A DNA stretch of 17,735 nt, from NCBI GenBank assembly GCA_964525015.1, contig CAZGFY010000034.1:1-17735 (forward strand), given 5' to 3'. The notes under the pieces were generated by a model. The model did not search any database. It had not been told where the DNA came from and saw only the letters and a program-made list of their open reading frames with translations. Of the stretch, positions 1 to 7,944 are shown in pieces. This DNA is from RGIG3102 sp964525015. Lineage in GTDB: Bacteria > Bacillota > Clostridia > Oscillospirales > Ruminococcaceae. Position 1 is the first letter of the stretch. The number at the start of each line of letters is the position of its first letter. The translations under genes were made by a program, and so were the position numbers.

Positions 1-257
1 CACATAATCCGAACACGTTTAATAATAATCAAATAGGCTCTCTATCTGCGTTAAAGGCTCTTGCAATGCATAAAGCATTACTGCAAGCCTTTGCCTTGTT
101 ATAAAACCTATTTGAATATTATTAAATCTACGACCTAAAATCCAATAATTTTTTTATAAAACAAGGCAAATTTACGAAATAATGCTTTCGCCTTATAAGT
201 GAATTTAACGAAGTTTTAGGAAAAAATTATCCGGTTTTAGGCGGTTCTGATTATGTG
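1..257. repeat. Nested inverted repeats, MITE-like non-coding region
   Basis: No open reading frame is visible here. The outer arms CACATAATCCGAAC (1-14) and GTTCTGATTATGTG (244-257) are complementary at 13 of 14 positions. Inside are two hairpins. In the first, 18-37 pairs with 107-126 almost perfectly, and it encloses a further stem AAAGGC/GCCTTT (53-58/87-92) with TTGCA/TGCAA and ATGC/GCAT inside. In the second, 133-154 pairs with 221-242 at about 18 of 22 positions, with AAGGC/GCCTT (163-167/190-194) inside. This architecture fits a miniature inverted-repeat element or a structured RNA. The window edge prevents a check for a target-site duplication. The segment around 181-203 resembles the motif upstream of the ECF sigma gene (ending TTATAAGTGA). 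Confidence 0.6.
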
Positions 258-264
258 AGTAAGG

Positions 265-316
265 CTAGGGTAGCCGATATAATTCGAGTTGATTTAGATT
301 ATATCGGTCATCCTAG
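265..316. other. Long imperfect hairpin just upstream of the first gene
   Basis: CTAGGGTAGCCGATATAAT (265-283) pairs with ATTATATCGGTCATCCTAG (298-316) at 16 of 19 positions, leaving a 14-nt loop. It ends 7 nt before the AGGTGA ribosome binding site of the next gene. There is no T-run, so it is not an obvious intrinsic terminator. It may be part of the repeat element upstream or a 5'UTR structure affecting translation. Confidence 0.5.
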
Positions 317-333
317 AAATATAGGTGAAAAGT

Positions 334-1308
334 ATGGCGTATGTTATTAAATATATAGGCGAATGCATTACAAAAAACACAAATATTCTGCCACTTTATA
401 AAGATAATATAGAAAGTGGAGTTAATGTTTTTTTAGTTTGCGAAAAAGAATATGAGGCTTTAATTGATATAGAAAATATCCCAAAATTCTATAATGTAGT
501 TGAGGCTAAAAAATCAAAATCAAAGCTGTCGGTTTTGTTTTCGGATAATCCTAAAATCGATTGCATTTATTTAGCTGTGCAATTTAATCAAGTTGAATGT
601 GAATTTTACACCGAATATAACGGGGTTTACTCAATAAATCCAAAAGAGCATAGTTTTGCAAAAAAAATAGATAGAATAGACTATGATGAACTATTAATTA
701 TATCAGATTTTGGATATAGATTAGTTAGTGGCGAAGTTTTAGAAGTTGCAAAAAGATATGGTATAGCAATAAGGATAATTTCTTATAATATTAAAACGGG
801 AATAGAAGATAAGGGCAGTGTTATTAAAGAGGCGATATCAAGCGATGATAAGCCGATTAAGGCAATTGTAAAAGACCCAAACTACTGCGTAATAACAGTT
901 TTTAATATATCAGATGAAATGGGCGTTTCTTATAGGCTATTTAGGGCTATATCAAATGAGGAGATAGTGATAGACTCAATTGTTTTGCCTGCTACAAATC
1001 AAGGCAGACAGGATATAAGCTTTACTGTTTTTAAAAAAGATAAGGCAAAAGTTTTAGATATTTTAAAAAATATTCAAAACGATATAGATTTTGAAAAAAT
1101 TTATATCGATGATGAAGTGGCGAAAATATCTTTAATAGGGGCAAGAGTTCAAACAAAATACGGCATAGCCTCTGAAGTTTTTAGAGTTTTATATGAAAAT
1201 GATATAAATTTAAAAATGATTAACAGTGCAGAAATTAAAATTTCAGTTTTTGTAGACAAGCAGAAATCAGATTTAGCACTAAAAAAATTACACGATGCAT
1301 TCATATAA
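334..1308 (+). CDS. Degenerate aspartokinase-like protein with two ACT domains
   Basis: The 324-residue protein aligns by eye with the end of the aspartokinase catalytic domain and its regulatory part. Residues 88-150 match the YTDVDGVYTADP...ISYDEM region (here FYTEYNGVYSINP and IDYDEL). Residues about 185-250 form ACT domain 1. Residues about 262-324 form ACT domain 2, ending in AEIKISVFVD and the LHDAF motif typical of these enzymes. The N-terminus keeps only an echo of the nucleotide-binding KFGGTS motif (KYIGEC, residues 6-11). The GRGGSD motif is absent, and the region before residue 88 is much shorter than the usual kinase core of about 240 residues. It is therefore probably not a working kinase. 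It may be an amino-acid-sensing regulator or a decaying paralogue. ATG at 334 is chosen over GTG at 325 because AGGTGA lies 5 nt upstream. A 32-nt gap precedes the M16 gene, so the two may be cotranscribed. Confidence 0.75.
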   Translation: MAYVIKYIGECITKNTNILPLYKDNIESGVNVFLVCEKEYEALIDIENIPKFYNVVEAKKSKSKLSVLFSDNPKIDCIYLAVQFNQVECEFYTEYNGVYSINPKEHSFAKKIDRIDYDELLIISDFGYRLVSGEVLEVAKRYGIAIRIISYNIKTGIEDKGSVIKEAISSDDKPIKAIVKDPNYCVITVFNISDEMGVSYRLFRAISNEEIVIDSIVLPATNQGRQDISFTVFKKDKAKVLDILKNIQNDIDFEKIYIDDEVAKISLIGARVQTKYGIASEVFRVLYENDINLKMINSAEIKISVFVDKQKSDLALKKLHDAFI

Positions 1309-1340
1309 AAAATGCATAAATCGAAAGGAAAATTATTTTA

Positions 1341-2597
1341 ATGAACAGAATAAAACTGTCAAAGAATGTTAATATAACAACAATTTCTAATGATAAATTT
1401 AAAAGAAATAGAATTAGTATTGTTTTTTTACTACCAAATGAAAAAGAAAAATCAACAATGTATTCACTAATGACTGGCGTTTTAGAAAGAGCATATGAAG
1501 AATATCCAACGATGAAGGAGTTTTCTAAAAAGCTAAATAAGATGTATAATGCAGCATTTGATGTTTCAACTTCAACTATTGGGCAAAATAGAATACTTCG
1601 CTTTACTATGCAGGGGATTAAAAATGAATACTGCCTTGAAAATGAAGATTTATTAAACGAAATCTCAAAAACTATGCTAGGGGTTATCTTTTCTCCTTGC
1701 CTTGAAGATAATGGCTTTATTAAAGAGTGGGTTGAGATTGAAAAATTTAAACTTCGTGAAGAAATTGAGAGTGAAATAAATGATAAAAGAGGATATTGCG
1801 TTAAAAATGCAAGAAGAAAATTCTTTAAGGGCAGTTTAAACGGAGTTGAGAGATTAGGATATCTTGAAGATTTAGAAAAAATCGATGAAAAAGGCTTGTA
1901 TGAATGTTATTCACAGCTTTTAAATACTGCATCAGTTGAAATTTTTGTTACTGCGAATGAAAGCGATTCAGTAGCAAAGAGTATGAAAAAAGGCTTTGAA
2001 AAGGAAAGAAATGATATTAAATCAATGCTTCCAATAGAAATAATGCCTACAACTGATTTAGAAATTTATAATGAAGATTTAGACACAACGCAAGGTAAGG
2101 TTTGCCTAATTTACACAACAAATAGAAAACTTACTGAAAAAGATAGATACAGTATGCTAGTTGCAGCTAGTTTATATGGTGGGACGGCTTCTTCAAGGCT
2201 GTTTAAAAATGTTAGGGAAAAGCAAAGTTTATGCTACTACTGCGTTTCAAGCTTTAACTGGTTTACATCTTCAATGACAGTAGATTCAGGAGTTGAGCAC
2301 GAAAATATCCAAAAGGTTATTGATGCAACTAAAGCTGAACTTGATATGCTTATAAATGGTGATATTTCTGATGATGAAATAAACGAAATTAAACTCACTA
2401 TTAAAAACGGTCTTGTTACAAATTATGATAGTTTACACGGGCTAGAAGCTTGGTATTTGAATGAAATATTAAGAAATTCAAATAACACCCCGGAAGAAGT
2501 TATTGATTTAGTGTCAAAAGTTAGCAAAGAAGATGTTAAAGAAATATTAAAAACATTGCATCTAAATGTTATATACACTATTTCAAAAAGCGAATAG
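1341..2597 (+). CDS. yfmF: M16 family peptidase-like protein, zinc motif lost (YfmF-type)
   Basis: This 418-residue protein has the insulinase/M16 fold (two alpha-beta domains, with the second-domain signature GGTASSRLFKNVREKQSLCYY at about residues 280-300). The HxxEH zinc motif is replaced: the matching helix reads MTGVLERAYEE near residues 44-54. Immediately downstream is a second M16 protein with an intact motif. In Firmicutes this inactive/active pair is annotated as EF-P 5-aminopentanol modification-associated proteins YfmF/YfmH. By analogy with other M16 heterodimers, the inactive subunit probably shapes the substrate chamber. Its ribosome binding site is GAAAGGA 11 nt upstream of the ATG. 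I assign the family confidently; the link to EF-P rests on known nomenclature, not on this sequence. Confidence 0.85.
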   Translation: MNRIKLSKNVNITTISNDKFKRNRISIVFLLPNEKEKSTMYSLMTGVLERAYEEYPTMKEFSKKLNKMYNAAFDVSTSTIGQNRILRFTMQGIKNEYCLENEDLLNEISKTMLGVIFSPCLEDNGFIKEWVEIEKFKLREEIESEINDKRGYCVKNARRKFFKGSLNGVERLGYLEDLEKIDEKGLYECYSQLLNTASVEIFVTANESDSVAKSMKKGFEKERNDIKSMLPIEIMPTTDLEIYNEDLDTTQGKVCLIYTTNRKLTEKDRYSMLVAASLYGGTASSRLFKNVREKQSLCYYCVSSFNWFTSSMTVDSGVEHENIQKVIDATKAELDMLINGDISDDEINEIKLTIKNGLVTNYDSLHGLEAWYLNEILRNSNNTPEEVIDLVSKVSKEDVKEILKTLHLNVIYTISKSE

Positions 2598-2622
2598 CCA
2601 ACTTGAAAGGAAAAACTTTAAT

Positions 2623-3906
2623 ATGATAAACACTATAAAAAGTGAAATTTTAAATGAAAGCTATCAAACAGCTGTTTTAGAAAATGGACTTAGAATTGCT
2701 TGCTATAATATGCCAAAATACAACGGTGTACACGCCGTTATTGGAACAAATTTTGGCTCAGTTGATAGAAAATTTACAATGAATGGCGAAAAATTTGATG
2801 TGCCAGCGGGAGTTGCACATTTTTTAGAGCATAAAATGTTTGAAAAAGAAGAGGGAGATGTTTTTTCTCTTTATGCAAAAACAGGTGCGAATGCAAATGC
2901 GTTCACATCTTTTGATAAAACTTGTTATATCTTCACAGCAACAAGCGATGTTGATAAATGCCTTGATATTCTTTTATACACAGTTAATTCTCCTTACTTT
3001 ACAAAGGAAACTGTTGAAAAAGAGCAGGGAATTATTGCACAAGAAATTAAAATGTATGATGATAATGCTTATTGGAGAATGCTTTTTGGCGTTTTAAATG
3101 GATTGTATGTTAATCATTCAATTAAAGATGATATAGCAGGCACTGTTGAAAGCATTAAAAAAATCACTGATAAAACTTTATATGATTGCACAAACGCATT
3201 TTATTCTCCAAGCCAGATGATACTGTGCGTTGCTGGGAATATTGAAATTGATGAAGTGATTAAAGCTTGTAACAGAGCAGAATTTAGATATGAAAAGGTT
3301 AGCGTAGAGAAAACTTTAATAGAAGAGCCAAAAGAAGTTGCCTATAAAGAAAAAACTATCTATATGCCGATTTCAGCACCCCTTGTGGCAGTTGGGTTTA
3401 AGGAAAGCTTTGAAGATGGAATAAAGCTTAAAAATGAATTAATTGCAAATATTATCCTAGATGTTTTAACTGGGGCAACTAGCGATTTATTCAATGATTT
3501 ATACGATAAAAATCTAGTTAATGGAACTTTTTCAGGCGAAGTTATCTCTGGGCAAGACTTTTTTAGTTTTATAATCTCAGGCGAAACTCAAAATCCAGAG
3601 ATTTTATCAAATGAGCTTTTAAAAGCAATATTAACATTAAAATCAACTGGAATTACAGAAGAAGAATATACAATTAGTAAAAATTCCTTATATGGCAGCT
3701 TAATTGTAGATTTTGAAAATGTTGAGGAAGTTGCTGGGAATATGCTAGCAGCGGCATTTAAAGAGTATACAGTGTACGATCAAATTAATACTCTAAAAGA
3801 GATAACGTTAGAAGATGTTAATAATCAGTTATCAAATATGTTTGATACAAATAGAAAAACAGTTTTCACTGTATTGCCGATAAATGAGGGGGAAAACAAT
3901 GGTTAA
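2623..3906 (+). CDS. yfmH: M16 zinc metallopeptidase (YfmH-type)
   Basis: The 427-residue protein has an intact M16 zinc-binding helix, HFLEH at residues 66-70, followed by NANAFTSFDKT (about 90-100). The helix VEKEQGIIAQEI (about 131-142) supplies the distal glutamate ligand typical of the family. It is probably the catalytic partner of the upstream M16 protein, with which it would form a heterodimer. ATG at 2623 is chosen because GAAAGG lies 12 nt before it. The longer in-frame reading from 2566 would overlap the upstream gene and lacks a ribosome binding site. The last 8 nt overlap lgt, which suggests translational coupling. Confidence 0.88.
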   Translation: MINTIKSEILNESYQTAVLENGLRIACYNMPKYNGVHAVIGTNFGSVDRKFTMNGEKFDVPAGVAHFLEHKMFEKEEGDVFSLYAKTGANANAFTSFDKTCYIFTATSDVDKCLDILLYTVNSPYFTKETVEKEQGIIAQEIKMYDDNAYWRMLFGVLNGLYVNHSIKDDIAGTVESIKKITDKTLYDCTNAFYSPSQMILCVAGNIEIDEVIKACNRAEFRYEKVSVEKTLIEEPKEVAYKEKTIYMPISAPLVAVGFKESFEDGIKLKNELIANIILDVLTGATSDLFNDLYDKNLVNGTFSGEVISGQDFFSFIISGETQNPEILSNELLKAILTLKSTGITEEEYTISKNSLYGSLIVDFENVEEVAGNMLAAAFKEYTVYDQINTLKEITLEDVNNQLSNMFDTNRKTVFTVLPINEGENNG

Positions 3907-4882
3907 TCATATACAATTTCCAACACTTGGGCTTGATGTTACTATAAAAAACATTGCGTTCACAGTTTTTGGAATAGATATTTACTGGTATGGAATTATT
4001 GCAACAGTTGCCTTATTATCCTCAGTTATAGTTGGGTTAAAACTTGGCGAAAAATACTATGGAATAAATCAAGACAAATTTATTGATGTTATAATGATAG
4101 GTGGTATTTTTGGAATTATCTGTGCTAGAATTTACTATGTAATGTTTGCACCATTTGAATATGCTAGTTTTTGGGATATGATAAATATTCGAGATGGTGG
4201 TATTGGCATTTATGGGGGCATTATTGGAGGGCTTGTTTTTGGTGGGCTTGCTTGTAAGTGGCGAAAAATTGATTTTTTAAATGCAGCTGATATTTCAGCA
4301 ATCTGCTTTTTGCTAGGTCAAAGTATAGGCAGATGGGGTAACTTTGTTAACCAAGAGGCATTTGGCACTAATACCACTTCGATTTTTGGAATGATAAGCG
4401 AAGAAACTACAAATTATTTATTAGGTATGCAGGATTGGCTACTTCAATTTGGGGTACAAGTAGACCCTTATGCGCCAGTTCACCCAACCTTTTTATATGA
4501 ATCTGTTTGGTGTATAGTAGGGTTTTTCTTATTATTAGCATTTTTAAAACATAGAAAATTTAAAGGGCAGATGCTAAGTTTATACGCTATTTGGTATGGG
4601 GTTGGTAGATTTTTTATTGAAGGACTAAGAACAGATAGCCTTGCTACAACTTCAGGGCTTCGCACATCGCAAATTATAGCTTTAATTAGTATAGCTCTTG
4701 CAGTTGTTGCAAATATTGTTATGCTAAAAAAAGCAAAAGAAACTGTGAAAAATAAAGAAGTAGATATAATAGAAGAAGAAACACAAGAAACGCAAATAGA
4801 AGAAACACAAACAGAAGAAACACAAATAGCTCAAGAAGTGATTGAAGATAAAGAGGAAGAAGATGCAGGAAAAATTAATTAG
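3899..4882 (+). CDS. lgt: Prolipoprotein diacylglyceryl transferase
   Basis: Lgt transfers diacylglycerol from phosphatidylglycerol to the lipobox cysteine of prolipoproteins in the cytoplasmic membrane. The 327-residue protein shows the signature GRWGNFVNQEAFG (residues 144-156), the glycine-rich IYGGIIGG segment (104-111), the WYG motif near 30 and about seven hydrophobic helices. GAGGGGG lies 6 nt before the ATG, and the start overlaps the preceding gene by 8 nt. The C-terminal roughly 45 residues are an unusual hydrophilic tail of repeated EETQ-type units. The folD start lies within the coding sequence of that tail. The enzyme assignment is firm; the tail has no obvious function. Confidence 0.96.
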   Translation: MVNHIQFPTLGLDVTIKNIAFTVFGIDIYWYGIIATVALLSSVIVGLKLGEKYYGINQDKFIDVIMIGGIFGIICARIYYVMFAPFEYASFWDMINIRDGGIGIYGGIIGGLVFGGLACKWRKIDFLNAADISAICFLLGQSIGRWGNFVNQEAFGTNTTSIFGMISEETTNYLLGMQDWLLQFGVQVDPYAPVHPTFLYESVWCIVGFFLLLAFLKHRKFKGQMLSLYAIWYGVGRFFIEGLRTDSLATTSGLRTSQIIALISIALAVVANIVMLKKAKETVKNKEVDIIEEETQETQIEETQTEETQIAQEVIEDKEEEDAGKIN

Positions 4883-5717
4883 CGGAAAGGTTGTTTCTGC
4901 AAAAATAAAAGGCGATATCTTAGGGGAAGTAAAAGAATTAAAGCTAAAAGGAATACAGCCTAAATTATCAGTTATCATTGTTGGCGATGACCCTGCGAGC
5001 AAAAGATATGTTAAAGGAAAACACAATGATTGCATTGAGTGTGAAATTCTTTCAGAGATAATTGAATTAGAAGAAACTGTTAGCGAAGAAGAATTGCTAA
5101 GCAATATTCAAAAACTTAATGATGATGATAGCGTTGATGGTGTACTCGTTCAATTGCCACTTCCAAAGCATATAGATGAATACAAGGTTATTAATGCAAT
5201 TAATCCAGCAAAAGATGTTGATGGGTTTTGCGCTATAAATGTTGGGAATTTATATCTTGGTAAGGATTGCTTTATGCCATGCACTCCAAAAGGATGCATT
5301 GATTTACTCGATTTTTATAATATTGATATTAAAGGCAAAAATGCAGTTGTGATTGGAAGAAGTAATATTGTTGGAAAGCCAGTAGCAGCACTTTTAACTA
5401 AAAGGGATGCAACTGTTACAATAACTCATTCTAAAACAAAAGATATTAAAAATATAACAAAAAATGCAGATATTATTATTGTTGCTATTGGTAAAAGGGC
5501 GTTTTTAACTGCTGATATGGTTAAAGAAGGGGCAGTTGTTATCGATGTTGGCATAAATGTTAATGAAAATGGAAAGCTTTGCGGAGATGCAGATTTTGAT
5601 AATTTAATAAACAAAGTTTCTATGATAACCCCTGTTCCAGGTGGCGTTGGGCTTATGACAAGGGTAAATTTACTAAAAAATACAGTAAAATCTGCTAAAA
5701 TGCGAGAAAATAAGTAA
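4863..5717 (+). CDS. folD: Bifunctional methylenetetrahydrofolate dehydrogenase/cyclohydrolase
   Basis: FolD interconverts 5,10-methylene-, 5,10-methenyl- and 10-formyl-tetrahydrofolate in one-carbon metabolism. The 284 residues match the family's usual length. Visible motifs are Y49xxxK53 (catalytic lysine), QLPLPKHI, DVDGF, CTPKGCIDLL, the nucleotide-binding GRSNIVGKP and TPVPGGVGLMTR near the end; a leucine stands where many homologues have proline (GGVGPMT). ATG at 4863 has GAGGA 5 nt upstream. It overlaps the end of lgt by 20 nt, so translation is probably coupled. A TTG-initiated extension from 4842 is in frame but has no support. Confidence 0.97.
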   Translation: MQEKLISGKVVSAKIKGDILGEVKELKLKGIQPKLSVIIVGDDPASKRYVKGKHNDCIECEILSEIIELEETVSEEELLSNIQKLNDDDSVDGVLVQLPLPKHIDEYKVINAINPAKDVDGFCAINVGNLYLGKDCFMPCTPKGCIDLLDFYNIDIKGKNAVVIGRSNIVGKPVAALLTKRDATVTITHSKTKDIKNITKNADIIIVAIGKRAFLTADMVKEGAVVIDVGINVNENGKLCGDADFDNLINKVSMITPVPGGVGLMTRVNLLKNTVKSAKMRENK

Positions 5718-5724
5718 AACTGTA

Positions 5725-5753
5725 TTGACTTTTTAAAGAATATATGTTAATAT
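5725..5753 (+). promoter_or_regulatory. SigA-type promoter of the rplU operon
   Basis: TTGACT (5725-5730), a 17-nt spacer and TAATAT (5748-5753). It sits directly after folD and would start transcription near 5760, at the beginning of the L21 leader. Confidence 0.7.
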
Positions 5754-5757
5754 ATAT

Positions 5758-5836
5758 CAGCCGCATGTAAATGGCTTTGTTTAAGTTGTGTATTATTCAC
5801 ACGCCAGGTTCAGCGAGACTTAATTATTGAGAGGGT
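5758..5836 (+). promoter_or_regulatory. Probable L21 leader (autoregulatory 5'UTR of rplU)
   Basis: The roughly 80-nt untranslated leader before rplU can fold an AGCC/GGCT stem near 5760-5776 and a TGTG/CACA stem near 5787-5802, followed by a GCCAGGTTCAGCGAG stretch. Position and general shape match the ribosomal protein L21 leader described in Firmicutes, thought to mediate feedback control by a ribosomal protein. A covariance search was not possible here. Confidence 0.6.
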
Positions 5837-5842
5837 TAAATT

Positions 5843-6154
5843 ATGAAAGCAGTATTTGTTACTGGTGGCAAACAATACACAGTTTGCGAAGGCGATGTAG
5901 TATTCATCGAAAAATTAGAAGTAGAAGCAGACGCAGTAGTAACTTTTGAAGAAGTTCTATTCGTAGGCGAAGGCGAAACAGCTAAATTTGGTACACCTGT
6001 TGTTGCAGGAGCTAAAGTTGAAGCTAAAGTAGTTAAAAATGGTAAAGGTAAAAAACTGAACATCATTACTTATAAACCTAAAAAAGGTTCATCAAGAAGA
6101 ATGGGTCACAGACAACCATATACTAAAATCGAAATCACAAAAATTGTTGGTTAA
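5843..6154 (+). CDS. rplU: 50S ribosomal protein L21
   Basis: The 103-residue basic protein begins MKAVFVTGGKQYTV, the L21 N-terminal signature. It continues with the KVVKNGKGKKLNIITYKPKKG segment and ends with the GHRQPYTKIEI motif. L21 binds 23S rRNA in the large subunit. GAGAGGG lies about 7 nt before the start. Only 26 nt separate it from rpmA; the small protease gene (prp/ysxB) usually found between these genes in Firmicutes is absent. Confidence 0.98.
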   Translation: MKAVFVTGGKQYTVCEGDVVFIEKLEVEADAVVTFEEVLFVGEGETAKFGTPVVAGAKVEAKVVKNGKGKKLNIITYKPKKGSSRRMGHRQPYTKIEITKIVG

Positions 6155-6180
6155 TTTTTCACAAGGGAGGGAATTGAATT

Positions 6181-6435
6181 ATGGCATCAAAGAAAGGCGT
6201 AGGCTCTACTAAAAACGGTCGTGATAGCGAATCAAAAAGACTAGGTACTAAAAGAGCAGATGGTCAAGTTGTTAAAGCAGGAAACATTTTAGTTCGTCAA
6301 AGAGGAACTCATATTCACCCAGGTGAAAATGTTGGTAAAGGCAGCGATGACACACTTTTCGCTCTAGTTGCAGGAACAGTTAAGTTTGAAAGACTTGGCC
6401 GTGACAGAACTAAAGTAAGCGTATACCAAAACTAG
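6181..6435 (+). CDS. rpmA: 50S ribosomal protein L27 without the Firmicute N-terminal extension
   Basis: The 84-residue protein begins MASKKGVGSTKNGRDS, the L27 core whose N-terminal arm reaches toward the peptidyl-transferase centre. The motif RQRGTHIHPGENVG follows. In most Firmicutes L27 is made with an extension of about 9 residues ending in FF, which the cysteine protease Prp removes before this alanine. Here the ATG sits directly before that mature alanine. An in-frame TGA at 6175-6177 rules out a longer form, and AAGGGAGGG (6163-6171) is well placed for this start. There is also no prp gene between rplU and rpmA. The L27 identity is certain. Confidence 0.98.
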   Translation: MASKKGVGSTKNGRDSESKRLGTKRADGQVVKAGNILVRQRGTHIHPGENVGKGSDDTLFALVAGTVKFERLGRDRTKVSVYQN

Positions 6436-6450
6436 TAATAACTAAAACTA

Positions 6451-6486
6451 ACCCGAGCTTTTAATTAAAGTTCGGGTGTTGTTTTT
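6451..6486 (+). terminator. Intrinsic terminator after rpmA
   Basis: ACCCGAGCTTT (6451-6461) pairs with AAAGTTCGGGT (6467-6477), with one G-U pair, followed by TGTTGTTTTT. It closes the rplU-rpmA unit. Confidence 0.9.
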
Positions 6487-6498
6487 GAAAGAGATAAT

Positions 6499-6612
6499 TT
6501 GAAAACTTATTAATAAAATTAATATAGTATTAAATATATGAATATAAAAATAATAATGTGAACAATATAATTTGAATAAACACTCAAATTAAAGCTTTAT
6601 ACTATATAAAGC
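6499..6612 (+). promoter_or_regulatory. obgE promoter region with two inverted repeats
   Basis: Two promoters are possible: TTGAAA (6499-6504)-18-TATAGT (6523-6528), and a downstream TATACT -10 (6598-6603) with TTGAAT 20 nt before it. Two perfect inverted repeats follow the first promoter: AATTTGA/TCAAATT (6569-6575/6584-6590) and GCTTTATA/TATAAAGC (6594-6601/6605-6612). The second overlaps the downstream -10 and could form a short hairpin before the ribosome binding site. Confidence 0.45.
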
Positions 6613-6633
6613 AAGGAAAGGGAAGAATAGAAA

Positions 6634-7911
6634 ATGGCAATACAATTTGTAGATTACGCCAAGATATATATAAAAGCTGGTAACGGTGGCAATGGCTGTG
6701 TTTCTTTTCACAGAGAGAAATATGTGGCATCTGGTGGTCCTGATGGTGGCGATGGTGGCAAAGGTGGCGACGTTATATTTAAAGGCGAGAGAAATTTATC
6801 CACGTTGATGGATTTTAGATATAAAAAGAAATATGTAGCTGATAAAGGCGATGATGGCAGAGGTGCTAATCAATATGGTAGAAGTGCAAAAGATTTAATA
6901 ATTAAAGTGCCAATTGGAACAGTTTTAAAAGATGCAAATACTGGGCTTGTTGTTGCAGATATTTCAACAGAGGAAGAAGTGGTAATTGCAAAAGGTGGTA
7001 AAGGTGGGCTTGGTAATCAGCACTTTGCAACCCCAACAAGGCAAATTCCACGCTTTGCAAAACCAGGATTTAAAGGAGAAGAATTAGAGTTAGTTTTAGA
7101 ATTAAAATTAATTGCCGATGTTGGACTAATTGGTTTTCCAAACGTTGGTAAATCAACTTTAATTTCAACAATTTCTTCAGCAAAGCCAAAGATTGCAAAC
7201 TATCACTTTACAACGCTTTCACCAGTTTTAGGCGTAGTTCGTGTTGATGAAGAGGCTTCTTTTGTTGCAGCAGATATCCCAGGGATAATTGAAGGTGCAA
7301 GTGATGGAGTTGGCCTTGGTCATGATTTTTTACGCCATGTAGAAAGATGTAGGCTTCTTTTACACGTTGTAGATGTGTCAGGGAGCGAGGGAAGAGATCC
7401 GATAGAAGATTTTAAGCTTATCAATAATGAATTAATATCATTTAGCCAAACACTCTCAGAGCTGCCTCAAATTGCAGTTGCAAATAAATCAGATGTTGCC
7501 TCAGAAGAACAAATTGAAAAATTCCGTGAGTTTTGCAGGGAAGAGGGAATATATTTGTTTGTAATTTCAGCTGCAACTCGTCAAGGTTTAAATGAATTAC
7601 CAGGATATGTTTTTAATAAATTAAAAGAACTTCCACCAGTGGTTATTTATCAGCCAGAATATGTAAAACCAGAGATGATAATAGATAATAATAGCTTTGA
7701 TATATTCAGAAGTGATGATGGTGCATTTAATATAGAAGCTGAATGGCTACTAAGAATTCTACACACTTCAAATATAGAAGATTACGAAAGTCTTCAATAT
7801 TTCCAAAGAAGACTACGCCAAAGTGGAATTATTGCAAGGCTTGAAGAAATGGGCGTTAAAGAAGGCGACACAATTAGAATAGACGATTTTGAATTTAGCT
7901 TTGTATACTAA
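6634..7911 (+). CDS. obgE: Obg family GTPase
   Basis: The essential GTPase Obg acts in 50S ribosome assembly and stress and growth control. The 425-residue protein has the full three-domain layout. Residues 1-158 are the glycine-rich Obg fold (GNGGNGCVSFHREKY, GGDGGKGGD). The G domain has P-loop GFPNVGKST (167-175), DIPGIIEGA (214-222) and NKSD (284-287). The C-terminal OCT domain (about 345-425) ends in the GVKEGDTIRIDDFEFSF pattern. AAGGAAAGGGAAG precedes the ATG. It probably shares a transcript with mrnC, 33 nt downstream. Confidence 0.98.
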   Translation: MAIQFVDYAKIYIKAGNGGNGCVSFHREKYVASGGPDGGDGGKGGDVIFKGERNLSTLMDFRYKKKYVADKGDDGRGANQYGRSAKDLIIKVPIGTVLKDANTGLVVADISTEEEVVIAKGGKGGLGNQHFATPTRQIPRFAKPGFKGEELELVLELKLIADVGLIGFPNVGKSTLISTISSAKPKIANYHFTTLSPVLGVVRVDEEASFVAADIPGIIEGASDGVGLGHDFLRHVERCRLLLHVVDVSGSEGRDPIEDFKLINNELISFSQTLSELPQIAVANKSDVASEEQIEKFREFCREEGIYLFVISAATRQGLNELPGYVFNKLKELPPVVIYQPEYVKPEMIIDNNSFDIFRSDDGAFNIEAEWLLRILHTSNIEDYESLQYFQRRLRQSGIIARLEEMGVKEGDTIRIDDFEFSFVY

Positions 7912-7944
7912 TTAAAAGTGATGCAGAAAGGAATAGATATTTAA

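Noticed and set aside
200..333. Lysine riboswitch upstream of the aspartokinase-like gene
   Set aside because: The context prompted the check, but none of the conserved L-box core sequence is visible; only simple inverted repeats are present.
1..333. Missing N-terminal part of aspartokinase lost by frameshift
   Set aside because: No KFGGTS- or GRGGSD-type coding is found in any frame upstream, and the remaining N-terminus keeps a diverged KYIG motif, so it is a shortened gene rather than a frameshifted one.
1341..2597. First M16 gene as a pseudogene because HxxEH is missing
   Set aside because: The frame is intact and full length, and an inactive partner is the normal state for the first member of this M16 pair.
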